Below are positions 18,363-26,371 of a stretch of 64,000 nucleotides of DNA, piece after piece (positions within the stretch are counted from its first letter, which is position 1; each line of letters starts with the position of its first letter). This DNA is from Syntrophomonadaceae bacterium. Its GTDB lineage: Bacteria; Bacillota; Dethiobacteria; DTU022. Location of the stretch: contig SKMK01000016.1 of assembly GCA_007121075.1 (NCBI GenBank), positions 1 to 64,000 of the forward strand, read 5' to 3'. A program made the translations under genes and the position numbers. The notes beneath the pieces were generated by a model. It saw only the letters and a program-made list of their open reading frames with translations, had not been told where the DNA came from and did not search any database.

Positions 18363-20270
18363 TCAATACGCTTTTCCCATACTCTTACCGGCATCCCTCA
18401 TACTATACCCCCCCATGGATTCAGCTTCTTCCTGGAAATGGGGGTCGGTTATTATTTCAAAAAGGGCTTCCGCTTCCTGGCTGTTGTAAAATGAGCTGTT
18501 CATCAAAAGGTCGTACCTTTCTTCGACCAGGGGAATAAAATCAAGGTCAAAAGCCCTGGCAGCGGGCAAAATGCCCAGGCCTACCCGGGCGGTTCCGGCT
18601 GCTACCGCGGCTGCTACGTTTAAATGGGTGTGTTCTTCACGTTCATAACCGTAAATCCGGTTCGGTGAAAGACCCTCCTCGCGGAGCAGGTGATCGAAAA
18701 GAATCCGGGTTCCGGCTCCCTTCTGGCGGTTAATAAAGTTGACCCCTGACTCGTCCAGGTCGCCGACCGTTTCAATGCCGTCGGGGTTGCCCCGGGGCAC
18801 TATCCAGCCCTGCATCCGGTAAGCCAGGTTGACCAGGTGCATATCTGCCCGGGGCATCATTTTTTCGACATAAGGCCAGTTGTAATCCTTACTTTCAGGG
18901 TCAAACAGGTGCACACCGGCCAGGTGGGCCTGTCCTCTCCCCACGGCGGTAATTCCACCCATGCTGCCCAGGTGGGCCGAGGAGAGGCTTAAATAGGGGT
19001 TGCGTTCTTTTAGGGCCGAGGCCAGCAGGTCCAAGATCAGGTCATGGCTACCGGCAGCCAGCAAATTATGCCGCAGCTCAGCTTCGGGGCGGTAGAGTTC
19101 TATTTCCACTGTTTCATCCTGTTCATAGCCAAGTGAGTTGGCCGGCACAACCAGCAAGCCGTCGGCACGGACCAGGGACATGGTAACTCCCGCTCCCCTG
19201 GTCAGGGGGTTGGCAATGTAGCGGTCTTCTACGAAACCCACCGACATCCTAACGAACTCTTCTACACCTAACTCTGAAACAACCCTTCGTCCCAGGGTAA
19301 CCTTAAGCTTGTCCCTTTCCGGCAGGGGCAGGCCAAAGCAGCGGTAAATCAGGGGCCGGGCAAACCACTCCAGGCTCATGTAGGCGGAAACCGGGTAACC
19401 GGGCAAGCCAATCACCGGTTTTCCCTCGATCTTTCCAAGGATAGTCGGCTTTCCGGGCCGGGTGGCTACGCCGTGCAAAAAAGGCTCTCCCAGCTCTTCA
19501 ATGGCTGCATAAGTAAAATCTTTATCTCCAGCCGATGATCCGGCATTGATTATGATCAAATCATATTCTTTTACAGCGCCAAGCAGGGTTTCCCTGATCC
19601 GTTCAGGATCATCGGGCACGCTTGGCTTAACATCCGGGTGCGCCCCCCACTGCTTCAGATATGAAGCAATAACGGTGCTGTTGAAGTCGGGGATGCTTCC
19701 TTTTTTACGTTCTTCCCCGGGATCGATTATTTCCGATCCGCTGGGAATAACTGCCACCCGGGGGGCTTTAAGGGTGTCGATTTCAGTGACCCCCCCGGCC
19801 AGGAGCGCTCCCAGGTCCTGGGGACGGAGGCGGTGCCGGGAAGGGATAATCAGCTCACCGGCCACCACGTCTTCGCCGACGGAGCGGACATGCTGCCATG
19901 GTGTGGCCGGGGCCAGGATTTCCGCTCGCCCGTCCTGGTGGAACTGCACATCTTCCACCTTGATAACAGCATCAAATTCGGCAGATAGAGGTTCACCGGT
20001 GTTGATGTTTTGGTAATCCTGTTCCGGTTTGAGCAGCAGGGGAGCCTGATCGGAAGCTCCAAAAGTTTTTTGGGAGTGCACTGCTATTCCGTCCATTGCC
20101 GCGGCATGGTAGCTGGGCATCGAATAGCGGGCAAAAACAGCCCTTGAGGTCACCCGGTCCAATGCTTCGTCTACAGTGGTCTTCTCAGTGCGTTGTAGCA
20201 TTTCTACCCCGATCAAGAATTTTTCCAATGCTTCCCGCCGGGGGGTATTGCTTAAATATACTTTGCGCAA
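18363..20270 (-). CDS. MoeA-like protein fused to periplasmic-binding-type (molybdate-sensor-like) domain
   Basis: A 635-residue two-domain protein. Residues 1 to about 410 are MoeA, the molybdenum insertase (MPSYHAAAMDGIAV, NTGEPLSAEFDAVIKVED, NAGSSAGDKDF, GKPVIGLPGYPVSAY). The last 220 residues resemble COG1910, a periplasmic-binding-type domain also found fused to ModE/LysR regulators (HLGSMGGITAVGRGQAHLAGVHL, NFINRQKGAGTRILFDHLL, GTARVGLGILPAA). There is no signal peptide, so the binding domain is cytoplasmic, perhaps an oxyanion sensor or donor. TTG start after GGAGGTG, 21 bases from moeA. Confidence 0.92.
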   Translation of the reverse strand: MRKVYLSNTPRREALEKFLIGVEMLQRTEKTTVDEALDRVTSRAVFARYSMPSYHAAAMDGIAVHSQKTFGASDQAPLLLKPEQDYQNINTGEPLSAEFDAVIKVEDVQFHQDGRAEILAPATPWQHVRSVGEDVVAGELIIPSRHRLRPQDLGALLAGGVTEIDTLKAPRVAVIPSGSEIIDPGEERKKGSIPDFNSTVIASYLKQWGAHPDVKPSVPDDPERIRETLLGAVKEYDLIIINAGSSAGDKDFTYAAIEELGEPFLHGVATRPGKPTILGKIEGKPVIGLPGYPVSAYMSLEWFARPLIYRCFGLPLPERDKLKVTLGRRVVSELGVEEFVRMSVGFVEDRYIANPLTRGAGVTMSLVRADGLLVVPANSLGYEQDETVEIELYRPEAELRHNLLAAGSHDLILDLLASALKERNPYLSLSSAHLGSMGGITAVGRGQAHLAGVHLFDPESKDYNWPYVEKMMPRADMHLVNLAYRMQGWIVPRGNPDGIETVGDLDESGVNFINRQKGAGTRILFDHLLREEGLSPNRIYGYEREEHTHLNVAAAVAAGTARVGLGILPAARAFDLDFIPLVEERYDLLMNSSFYNSQEAEALFEIITDPHFQEEAESMGGYSMRDAGKSMGKAY

Positions 20271-20291
20271 AAGGCACCTCCATCAACCTGA

Positions 20292-21518
20292 TTACTCCCA
20301 AACTTCAACTTCCACCAGTTCCCCGGCGCTCAGGCCTTCTTTTTCAACAGGAATGACCAACACCCCATCGGCTTCAGATAAAGTGCGCAGCATCCCTGAG
20401 CGTCCGAAAACAGGAACGGCGGCAAGCCCCTCTGCAGCCGGTTCCAGTTTGACCCGCACATAATCGGTTCGCCCGGAACGTGAAGAAATATTGCGGCCCA
20501 GAGTTGCTCTTACGGTTGCCCTGAACTGTTTCTCTGCCTGTCCGGCCAGGCGATTGATGATAGCCCGGCCGAAAATCTTAAAAATATTGAGGGCGGATAC
20601 CGGGTGTCCTGGCAGGCCGAGGACCGGTTTGCCGCTGCAGTTGGCCAGCAGGGTCGGCTTTCCGGGCTGGATGGAAATACCCTCTACCAACAGGCCTGGT
20701 TGGCCCAGTTCCTGCATAGTTCGTGCTGTATAATCACGGGTACCCACTGAACTGCCGCCGGAGAAAACCAAAAGATCCACTTCAGTTAGCATAGAACTGC
20801 TTTGTTCCAGGAAAGCCCCGAAGCGATCAGGCAGAATGCCCCCGTTCTTTGCTCCTGCACCCAGCTGCCTGGCCAGATGAAGCAGAGCCGGGGCGTTACT
20901 GTCCCTGATCTGGCCCGGCTCAAGTTTGGGCCTGCTGTAATCAACCAGCTCATCACCGGTGGAAAAGAATCCTACTTTGGGTCGGCGGTGCACTGCAACA
21001 TCGGTTATGCCAAGCGAAGCCAGCAAGCCGATTTCAGGAGCGCGAAGCAGGTGCCCTTTTGTCAAGGCCGGATCGCCTTGTTTTAAATCCTCTCCCCGGT
21101 GGATTACATTTTCTCCGGGAGCAACCTGGCGAAAGCTCTGGATCATAGTTCCGGTAGCTTCGGTATCTTCGACCATGATCACCGCATCGGCTCCATCAGG
21201 GAGCATACCCCCGGTGTGCACCAGGCTGCACTGCCCGGGGCTGATTGGAGGAGCCGGCTCTCCCATCAGGACTTCTCCGATGCATTCCAGCATGGCCGGT
21301 ATCCCTTCCCCGGCGCCGAAAGTATCTTTGGCGGCAACAGCGTAGCCGTCTACAGTGGACCGGTTAAAATCGGGAATATTTTCAGGAGCGTAGATATTAT
21401 CCGCAAGGCAGTAGCCACCGGCATTTTCCAGGTCCAGGGTTTCACTTTCCAGCGGGTTAAAGTGCTCTTTAATAATTTTTAAAACTTGATCGGGGTCTGT
21501 GACCCGCATTAATTTCAT
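20292..21518 (-). CDS. moeA: Molybdopterin molybdenumtransferase MoeA
   Basis: MoeA inserts molybdenum (or tungsten) into adenylated molybdopterin. Family motifs: IPDFNRSTVDGYAVAA, GGMLPDGADAVIMVEDTE, RDSNAPAL, FSGGSSVGTRDYT and GKPVLGLPGHPVSALNIF. At 408 residues it is a normal single MoeA. Together with the MoeA-PBP gene downstream, the operon has two insertase-like proteins, which could serve different metals. The ATG follows CGAGGTGC and lies just after the Moco riboswitch. Confidence 0.95.
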   Translation of the reverse strand: MKLMRVTDPDQVLKIIKEHFNPLESETLDLENAGGYCLADNIYAPENIPDFNRSTVDGYAVAAKDTFGAGEGIPAMLECIGEVLMGEPAPPISPGQCSLVHTGGMLPDGADAVIMVEDTEATGTMIQSFRQVAPGENVIHRGEDLKQGDPALTKGHLLRAPEIGLLASLGITDVAVHRRPKVGFFSTGDELVDYSRPKLEPGQIRDSNAPALLHLARQLGAGAKNGGILPDRFGAFLEQSSSMLTEVDLLVFSGGSSVGTRDYTARTMQELGQPGLLVEGISIQPGKPTLLANCSGKPVLGLPGHPVSALNIFKIFGRAIINRLAGQAEKQFRATVRATLGRNISSRSGRTDYVRVKLEPAAEGLAAVPVFGRSGMLRTLSEADGVLVIPVEKEGLSAGELVEVEVWE

Positions 21519-21539
21519 TTAAGCACCTCGGTTCAACTA

Positions 21540-21685
21540 AATAAGCCGCGCCTCCTCTTAAAAGAAAACGCGGCCTTTTTGGCATAGTCTCCTTTCCAAA
21601 TACGGGAGGCGGGGGGATTTCTCCCCCAACCCAGGCCTTCCACCATAACCGCAAGCGGCTGTAGGTAAACAGGCTCGGAGTTTTT
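21540..21685 (-). promoter_or_regulatory. Moco/Tuco riboswitch before moeA operon
   Basis: On the minus strand the moeA leader shows the conserved blocks of the MOCO RNA motif in order: CTCCGAGCC, TTTACCTACAG, a small CCGCTTGCGG hairpin, GTTATGGTGGAAGGCCTGGG, a GGGG/CCCC stem, CCTCCC, and GGAGACTATGCC. It is followed by a hairpin with stem GCCGCG/CGCGGC (21545-21550 with 21569-21574) just before the ribosome binding site, a likely expression platform. TATAAT lies upstream on the same strand. This motif responds to molybdenum or tungsten cofactor; which of the two is not determinable here. Confidence 0.85.
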
Positions 21686-21720
21686 ATTAAATTAACCAAA
21701 ATAATTATAACATATCATGC

Positions 21721-22251
21721 TTAATACGGGAACAGCAGCAGTCCCAGGACGGCCCCGGCGGCGATAAAAAAAAGAGGGTTAAATTTAGTAGCCAGGCCGC
21801 CGGCCAGGATCAGGGCAAAAATAAGAGCCGTGGAGTAATCAATGATCGCCGTTTGGCCAAGTGTAAAAGAAGCCAGCAGGATTAAGGCGATCAGCGCTGA
21901 GCGGAGGCCCATCAGGAATTTTTCAGTCCCGGGAGTATGGATCAACCCGGCCAGGAATCGCGAAAGCAGCAGAATGAGGATCAGTGAAGGAGAGATTACA
22001 CCCAGGGAGGCAATCAATGATCCTGCCAAGCCGGCCGTAGTGTAACCGATAAAGGTGGCGGCATTGATTGATATTGGCCCGGGGGTCATTTCCGCTATGG
22101 CTATAATATCCAGAAATTCAGAGGAAGTAAGCCATCCGTGGGTTTTGATTACCTCTGCTTCCATAAGGGGGATCATGGCATATCCGCCGCCAATGGTGAA
22201 AAGACCCACTTTAAAGAAAGACCAGTACAACGACAGCAGAATTACTTCCAT
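21721..22251 (-). CDS. Chromate transporter family protein, second half-size subunit
   Basis: A 176-residue membrane protein of the CHR family (short, single-domain type). It has the family N-terminal SFFKVGLFTIGGGYAMIPLMEAEVI and the MTPGPISINAATFIGYTTAGLAGS motif, with about five to six hydrophobic segments. Short CHR proteins work as a pair encoded side by side, as here with the gene at 22254, only two bases away. The substrate may be chromate or another oxyanion. Confidence 0.9.
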   Translation of the reverse strand: MEVILLSLYWSFFKVGLFTIGGGYAMIPLMEAEVIKTHGWLTSSEFLDIIAIAEMTPGPISINAATFIGYTTAGLAGSLIASLGVISPSLILILLLSRFLAGLIHTPGTEKFLMGLRSALIALILLASFTLGQTAIIDYSTALIFALILAGGLATKFNPLFFIAAGAVLGLLLFPY

Positions 22252-22253
22252 GA

Positions 22254-22829
22254 TCAGGTCGATTCTCCTTTCTTTCTATTGACCAGCAGGCCGATTAAAC
22301 CTCCGGCAACCAGGATCAGGATAGGGTGGGCTCCTGAAATAACGGCTGCCGCGAGCAGCAGAACACACAGGAGAATACCTTTCCATCCGTGCAAAATATT
22401 GCGGCCCATTTTGATGGCGGCGATAAAGATCAGGGCCACGATAGCCGGCCTAATCCCGTAAAAAATAGCCTGGACATAAATATTGTCTCTGACCAGAGGA
22501 TAAAGATAGGCGGCTATAGCTAGCAGGATAGCCACGGAAGGAAGGGTAACCCCGAGGGCGGCGACTGCTCCGCCTGCAGTTCCCCTTAATCGGATTCCGA
22601 TTTGGATGGAACTGTTCAAGGCGAGCGGCCCGGGCATGCCCTGGGTGATGATCAGGATATCGGAAAAATCTCCCTGGCTGACCCAGCTGCGTTCTTCGAC
22701 TACAATCCGCTGGATTATCGGTAAAATTGCATAACCACCCCCGAAAGTAAAAGTGCCCACCTTAAGAAATGTGAGCAGGATGGCACACAGGGAGACAGGG
22801 TTTTTGGTTTGTTCTGCCTGTAATGACAA
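22254..22829 (-). CDS. Chromate transporter family protein, first half-size subunit
   Basis: A 191-residue CHR-family membrane protein with LTFLKVGTFTFGGGYAILPIIQRIVVEE and ITQGMPGPLALNSSIQIGIRLRGTAGG, the counterpart motifs of its partner gene. It begins with TTG after GAGGAAG. Together with the MarR gene upstream, this looks like a three-gene regulator-transporter unit. It is located immediately upstream of the molybdate/tungstate cofactor operon, so a role with group 6 oxyanions is an inference worth testing. Confidence 0.9.
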   Translation of the reverse strand: MSLQAEQTKNPVSLCAILLTFLKVGTFTFGGGYAILPIIQRIVVEERSWVSQGDFSDILIITQGMPGPLALNSSIQIGIRLRGTAGGAVAALGVTLPSVAILLAIAAYLYPLVRDNIYVQAIFYGIRPAIVALIFIAAIKMGRNILHGWKGILLCVLLLAAAVISGAHPILILVAGGLIGLLVNRKKGEST

Positions 22830-22848
22830 CTAAACTTCCTCGTTTCCT

Positions 22849-23355
22849 CTACGGCTCTTTCTTATGGTGGGGATCAATTTCATGTTCGTTGGGCAGGTTT
22901 ATATCTTCCCGTTCTTCAAAAACGCGCATTACTGCCTGAAGGGAGAAAACCAGGTTTTCTCTTTCGGAAGGGTTGAGATGCTGAGCCAGGTTGTTAAAGC
23001 GGAAAGAACGCCTTTCAAATACCAGTCGTGAAAGCTGGCGCCCATAAGAAGTGAGAGCCACCCGGACTATTCGACGGTCATTATCATCTCCACGGCGTTT
23101 GACCAGGTTAAGGTTGACCAGGCGATTGACCAGTCGCGTAGCTGCGCTTTCAGCAAGGTAAATTTCAGAACTTAATTCACCCATAGTCAGGCTGTCATGG
23201 AAATAAAGAACGAGCAGGGCATTAATCTGGCCGGGGGTTATACCCAGACCGGTCAGTTCACGGCTTTCTTCGGCATTCAGGTAATGCATCAGTTTTGGAA
23301 AAATAGCCTGGATGGCAGAGGTGAATTTTTCTATATCCCTGTATTCTTCGCTCAT
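22849..23355 (-). CDS. MarR family transcriptional regulator
   Basis: A 168-residue winged-helix regulator: GLGITPGQINALLVLYFHDSLTMGELSSEIYLAESAATRLVNRLVNLNLVKRRGDDNDRRIVRVALTSYGRQ-type order of helices and wing, with the DxRxxxxxLT wing motif (DDNDRRIVRVALT). CAGGAGC precedes the ATG. A TATAAT sequence on the minus strand (plus coordinates 23415-23420) is a likely -10. It presumably regulates the downstream chromate-transporter pair; the ligand is unknown. Confidence 0.9.
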   Translation of the reverse strand: MSEEYRDIEKFTSAIQAIFPKLMHYLNAEESRELTGLGITPGQINALLVLYFHDSLTMGELSSEIYLAESAATRLVNRLVNLNLVKRRGDDNDRRIVRVALTSYGRQLSRLVFERRSFRFNNLAQHLNPSERENLVFSLQAVMRVFEEREDINLPNEHEIDPHHKKEP

Positions 23356-23554
23356 ATTGGATTTGCTCCTGGTGGTAAGGTTTTAGATGCTGGATCATTC
23401 AAATAGACAGCCCGATTATATTTTATTTTACGAACGGTTATATATTCATAGGTTATGGTATTTGCATAAATCTGTCAAGTCAGGCGAATCCTTGCAAGTT
23501 AAAAAAAGCAATTTAAATAAATCAGCAACAGGGATACAACAGGCGGCCTATCAA

Positions 23555-23583
23555 TTGTTCGCCGCTTTAAGATTTGGTATACT
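23555..23583 (+). promoter_or_regulatory. Promoter of the AmmeMemoRadiSam cluster
   Basis: TTGTTC (23555-23560), a 17-base spacer and TATACT (23578-23583) with an upstream TG (extended -10). It lies about 110 bases before the first gene of the cluster. The rest of the 23356-23701 gap contains the divergent marR promoter and no believable gene. Confidence 0.6.
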
Positions 23584-23701
23584 AAATACAAGAAACAAAA
23601 GGCATCGACGAATAAAAGCCACCAGGCCGGGCCGATATTTAAACGGCTGCTGGTTAATTCTCTAAGTAGAAATCTCCGGTTTAAAGGCGGGTGTTTAATC
23701 A

Positions 23702-24559
23702 ATGCTTTCAATGGTAGGTATTGCTCCACATCCACCAATAATTATTCCTGAAATTGGCCGGGGCCAGCTTCAGGAAGCTCAAAAAACAGTGGATGGGATG
23801 AAGCGATTAAGCAGGGAGATCAAAGAAAAGGAACCGGAACTTTTAGTTGTTATCACACCTCACGGCCAGGTAGTGAGGGGAGGGGCGGCTGTCTTGACCG
23901 GTGAAAAATTATCCGGTGATTTTGGCCAGTTTGGGTTTCCGGGAATAAAGGTTGAAATGGAAACAGACCGGAAATTGATCGACCAGCTGGTGGAGAAAAC
24001 ATCGGAATCACCGGTAAAACCGGTTCTTCTTGGCAAACATGAACACCGTTCACCCGGCGGGAAAGTTCTGGATCACGGGGCCATGGTGCCCCTTTACTAC
24101 CTGCAGGAAGCGGGTGTTTCTGTGCCGGGTGTACACATAGCGATCAGCTTTGATTCTTATCACGAACTATACCAGTTCGGACAGGTCCTCAGGGAAGCAA
24201 TTGATAAACGAGGCGCTTCCACGGCTGTGGTAGCCAGCGGCGATTTATCCCATCGATTAAAACCGGGCGCGCCTGCCGGTTTTAATCCCCGGGGCAAAGA
24301 GTTTGATCAACTGCTTGTCAACCTGATTAGTGAAGGCCGGGTCGAAGAAATTCTTGCCATAGATCAAAGTCTAATCGAAGAAGCGGGAGAGTGCGGGTTG
24401 CGCCCGATTACAATTGCCCTGGGTGTGCTCGAAAAGTCCGGTTTTAATCCTGAGCTGTTTTCTTATGAGGGCCCTTTTGGCGTGGGCTACATGGTTGCCG
24501 CCCTGTACCCGCATAATCTAAGTTCATTTTCCGAAGAAGGGGGCCAGGTTAATGGCTAA
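23702..24559 (+). CDS. Class III extradiol dioxygenase-like protein of the AmmeMemoRadiSam cluster
   Basis: A 285-residue LigB/MEMO-fold protein. Possible metal-site histidines occur in IAPHPP (His near 9), in ITPHGQ, in VLDHGAMVPLYYL and in ASGDLSHRL, as expected for class III extradiol dioxygenase-like proteins. In other Clostridia I recall this domain being fused to AMMECR1; here it is a separate gene that overlaps the AMMECR1 gene by eight bases. The reaction of this group is unknown. ATG start with only a weak GGCGGG site. Confidence 0.85.
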   Translation: MLSMVGIAPHPPIIIPEIGRGQLQEAQKTVDGMKRLSREIKEKEPELLVVITPHGQVVRGGAAVLTGEKLSGDFGQFGFPGIKVEMETDRKLIDQLVEKTSESPVKPVLLGKHEHRSPGGKVLDHGAMVPLYYLQEAGVSVPGVHIAISFDSYHELYQFGQVLREAIDKRGASTAVVASGDLSHRLKPGAPAGFNPRGKEFDQLLVNLISEGRVEEILAIDQSLIEEAGECGLRPITIALGVLEKSGFNPELFSYEGPFGVGYMVAALYPHNLSSFSEEGGQVNG

Positions 24560-25079
24560 AAAGGACTCAAACCTTCATCCGGCGGGTCTGGCCCGTAAAG
24601 TGTTGGAGTATTATCTTAGTGAAGGCCAAATGCCCAGGCTGCCTGAGCCGTTGCCGCCGGAATATGAAACCAGGGCCGGAGTTTTTGTTTCCTTAAAAAA
24701 AAGCGGTCAGCTTCGAGGTTGTATCGGCACTTTTGAACCGGTTCGTGATAACCTGGCCGAAGAAATTGCCGCTAATGCTGTTAGCGCTGCCGTAAGGGAT
24801 CCCCGCTTTCCACCGGTGACCAGGGAGGAACTGCCGGAACTGGATCTCTCAGTTGATATACTGGGACGCATTGAAAAGGTGGACAGCGAAGAAGAGCTTA
24901 ATCCCAAAGAATATGGGATCATGGTTTGTAAAGGTCCACGTACGGGATTGTTGCTGCCGGACCTGGAAGGGGTCGATACGGTTGAACAGCAGGTTGACGT
25001 AGTCTGTCGCAAGGCGGGTATAGCGCCTGGTGAAAAACCGGAGCTGTATCGCTTTAAAGTAACGCGATATCCTGAATAG
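24552..25079 (+). CDS. amrA: AMMECR1 domain protein (AmmeMemoRadiSam system protein A)
   Basis: A 175-residue AMMECR1-domain protein. Conserved elements: GVFVSLKKSGQLRGCIGTFEP near residue 45, AAVRDPRFPPVTREELPELDLSVDIL and KGPRTGLLLPDLEGVDTVEQQVDVVCRKAGI. The invariant LRGCIG motif is intact. The biochemical function of the family is not established. The ATG lies inside the end of the preceding gene (overlap ATGGCTAA), implying translational coupling and a shared function. Confidence 0.93.
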   Translation: MAKKDSNLHPAGLARKVLEYYLSEGQMPRLPEPLPPEYETRAGVFVSLKKSGQLRGCIGTFEPVRDNLAEEIAANAVSAAVRDPRFPPVTREELPELDLSVDILGRIEKVDSEEELNPKEYGIMVCKGPRTGLLLPDLEGVDTVEQQVDVVCRKAGIAPGEKPELYRFKVTRYPE

Positions 25080-25193
25080 CGGGGGCCGGGTTTATAACCG
25101 GGAAGTTGATCAGAAGCTGTTGGTTTTGCGAATTCTGGTATGGCTGCGGCAATGATATCACGATAAAACTGATGGGCAGGGAGTAAAGATAAA

Positions 25194-26210
25194 ATGCAGA
25201 AAGCAAGGTTTTACCAAAAAAAAGACGATAAAGTTGAGTGCTTGCTTTGTCCCCGCGGGTGCCTTTTAAAAGAAGGGCAGGTCGGGACCTGCGGAGTACG
25301 GGAAGTAAAGGACGGTGAATTGTACTCAACTAACTATGGTGCCCTGGCGGCAGTAAACCGGGATCCGATCGAAAAGAAACCTTTGTACCATTTTTATCCC
25401 GGCCAGTTAATTCTTTCTCTGGGCACTTTTGGATGCAACCTACTTTGTTCGTTTTGCCAGAACTGGACCCTGGCCCGGGGACGACCGGAACAGGCTCCGA
25501 AAGTGGTTAGCCCTTCCGATGTCCTTGACATGCTGGAAAAAGAAGGAGGACCGGACAGTGTCCCCGGTGTAGCTTACACTTATAACGAGCCGTTAATCTG
25601 GTATGAATTTGTTTATGACACGTCCCGTCTTCTTCATAAACACGGTTACAAGAATGTCCTTGTAACCAACGGCTATATTAACCGGGAACCTCTTGAAAAA
25701 CTGCTCCCCTATATTGACGCTATGAATGTTGATGTCAAGTCGTTCAATGACAATTTTTACGGTGAATACTGCCGGGGTGAAATAGGGCCGGTAATTAAAA
25801 CCGTGGAAACGGCGGTTAAAGCATGCCATGTTGAAGTAACCTGCCTGCTTATCCCCAATGTTAATGATAGCCCGGCCGACCAGGAAAACTTGGCCCGGTG
25901 GCTTGGTGATTTAAGCCCGGATTTAGTCCTGCACTATTCCCGATACTTTCCCCAGTATAAACTTGACAAACCTCCCACACCGGTAGAGGTGCTCGAGAAA
26001 TCAAGGGAAATAGCGCGCCGGTATTTGCGATATGTTTTCCTGGGGAATATTGACCTGCCGGGTGCATCTGATACCATTTGCCCGTACTGCGGCAACCTGC
26101 TTATCTCCCGCAGCGGTTTTCGGGCCCAGCTGACCGGCCTGGATGGAAATCACTGCAATAACTGCGGAAGCTGGATTAATATCGTCCTGCCTGAAAATAA
26201 AAATAAATAA
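25194..26210 (+). CDS. amrS: AmmeMemoRadiSam system radical SAM enzyme
   Basis: A 338-residue radical SAM protein related to pyruvate formate-lyase activating enzymes. An N-terminal cysteine segment (CLLCPRGCLLKEGQVGTCGVRE) precedes the radical SAM motif CNLLCSFC near residue 80. The C-terminus carries a four-cysteine zinc-ribbon-like part (CPYCGN ... CNNCGSW). It follows the dioxygenase-like and AMMECR1 genes by 114 bases and completes the system. Substrate unknown. Confidence 0.93.
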   Translation: MQKARFYQKKDDKVECLLCPRGCLLKEGQVGTCGVREVKDGELYSTNYGALAAVNRDPIEKKPLYHFYPGQLILSLGTFGCNLLCSFCQNWTLARGRPEQAPKVVSPSDVLDMLEKEGGPDSVPGVAYTYNEPLIWYEFVYDTSRLLHKHGYKNVLVTNGYINREPLEKLLPYIDAMNVDVKSFNDNFYGEYCRGEIGPVIKTVETAVKACHVEVTCLLIPNVNDSPADQENLARWLGDLSPDLVLHYSRYFPQYKLDKPPTPVEVLEKSREIARRYLRYVFLGNIDLPGASDTICPYCGNLLISRSGFRAQLTGLDGNHCNNCGSWINIVLPENKNK

Positions 26211-26212
26211 TG

Positions 26213-26242
26213 TTGGGAAAACTATTCACATGATGGTAAAAT
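26213..26242 (+). promoter_or_regulatory. Possible promoter for cdaA
   Basis: TTGGGA (26213-26218), 18-base spacer and TAAAAT (26237-26242) in the 160-base gap before cdaA. The -35 is a moderate match, so the call is tentative; other AT-rich -10-like sequences follow in the same gap. Confidence 0.4.
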
Positions 26243-26371
26243 AATATTAAATATAATAGGTTTAGGAGAGTGCAGGTATTTATATATAGAGTATCGAATA
26301 TAACAGCTATTATCAGCAGCTAATATAACCTTCTATCCTACCCGGGTTATTTAAAGAGGGATCAACTCAAA

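Noticed and set aside
23387-23665. 92-residue ORF upstream of the AmmeMemoRadiSam cluster
   Set aside because: It lies over two divergent promoter regions, has no ribosome binding site and shows no family features.
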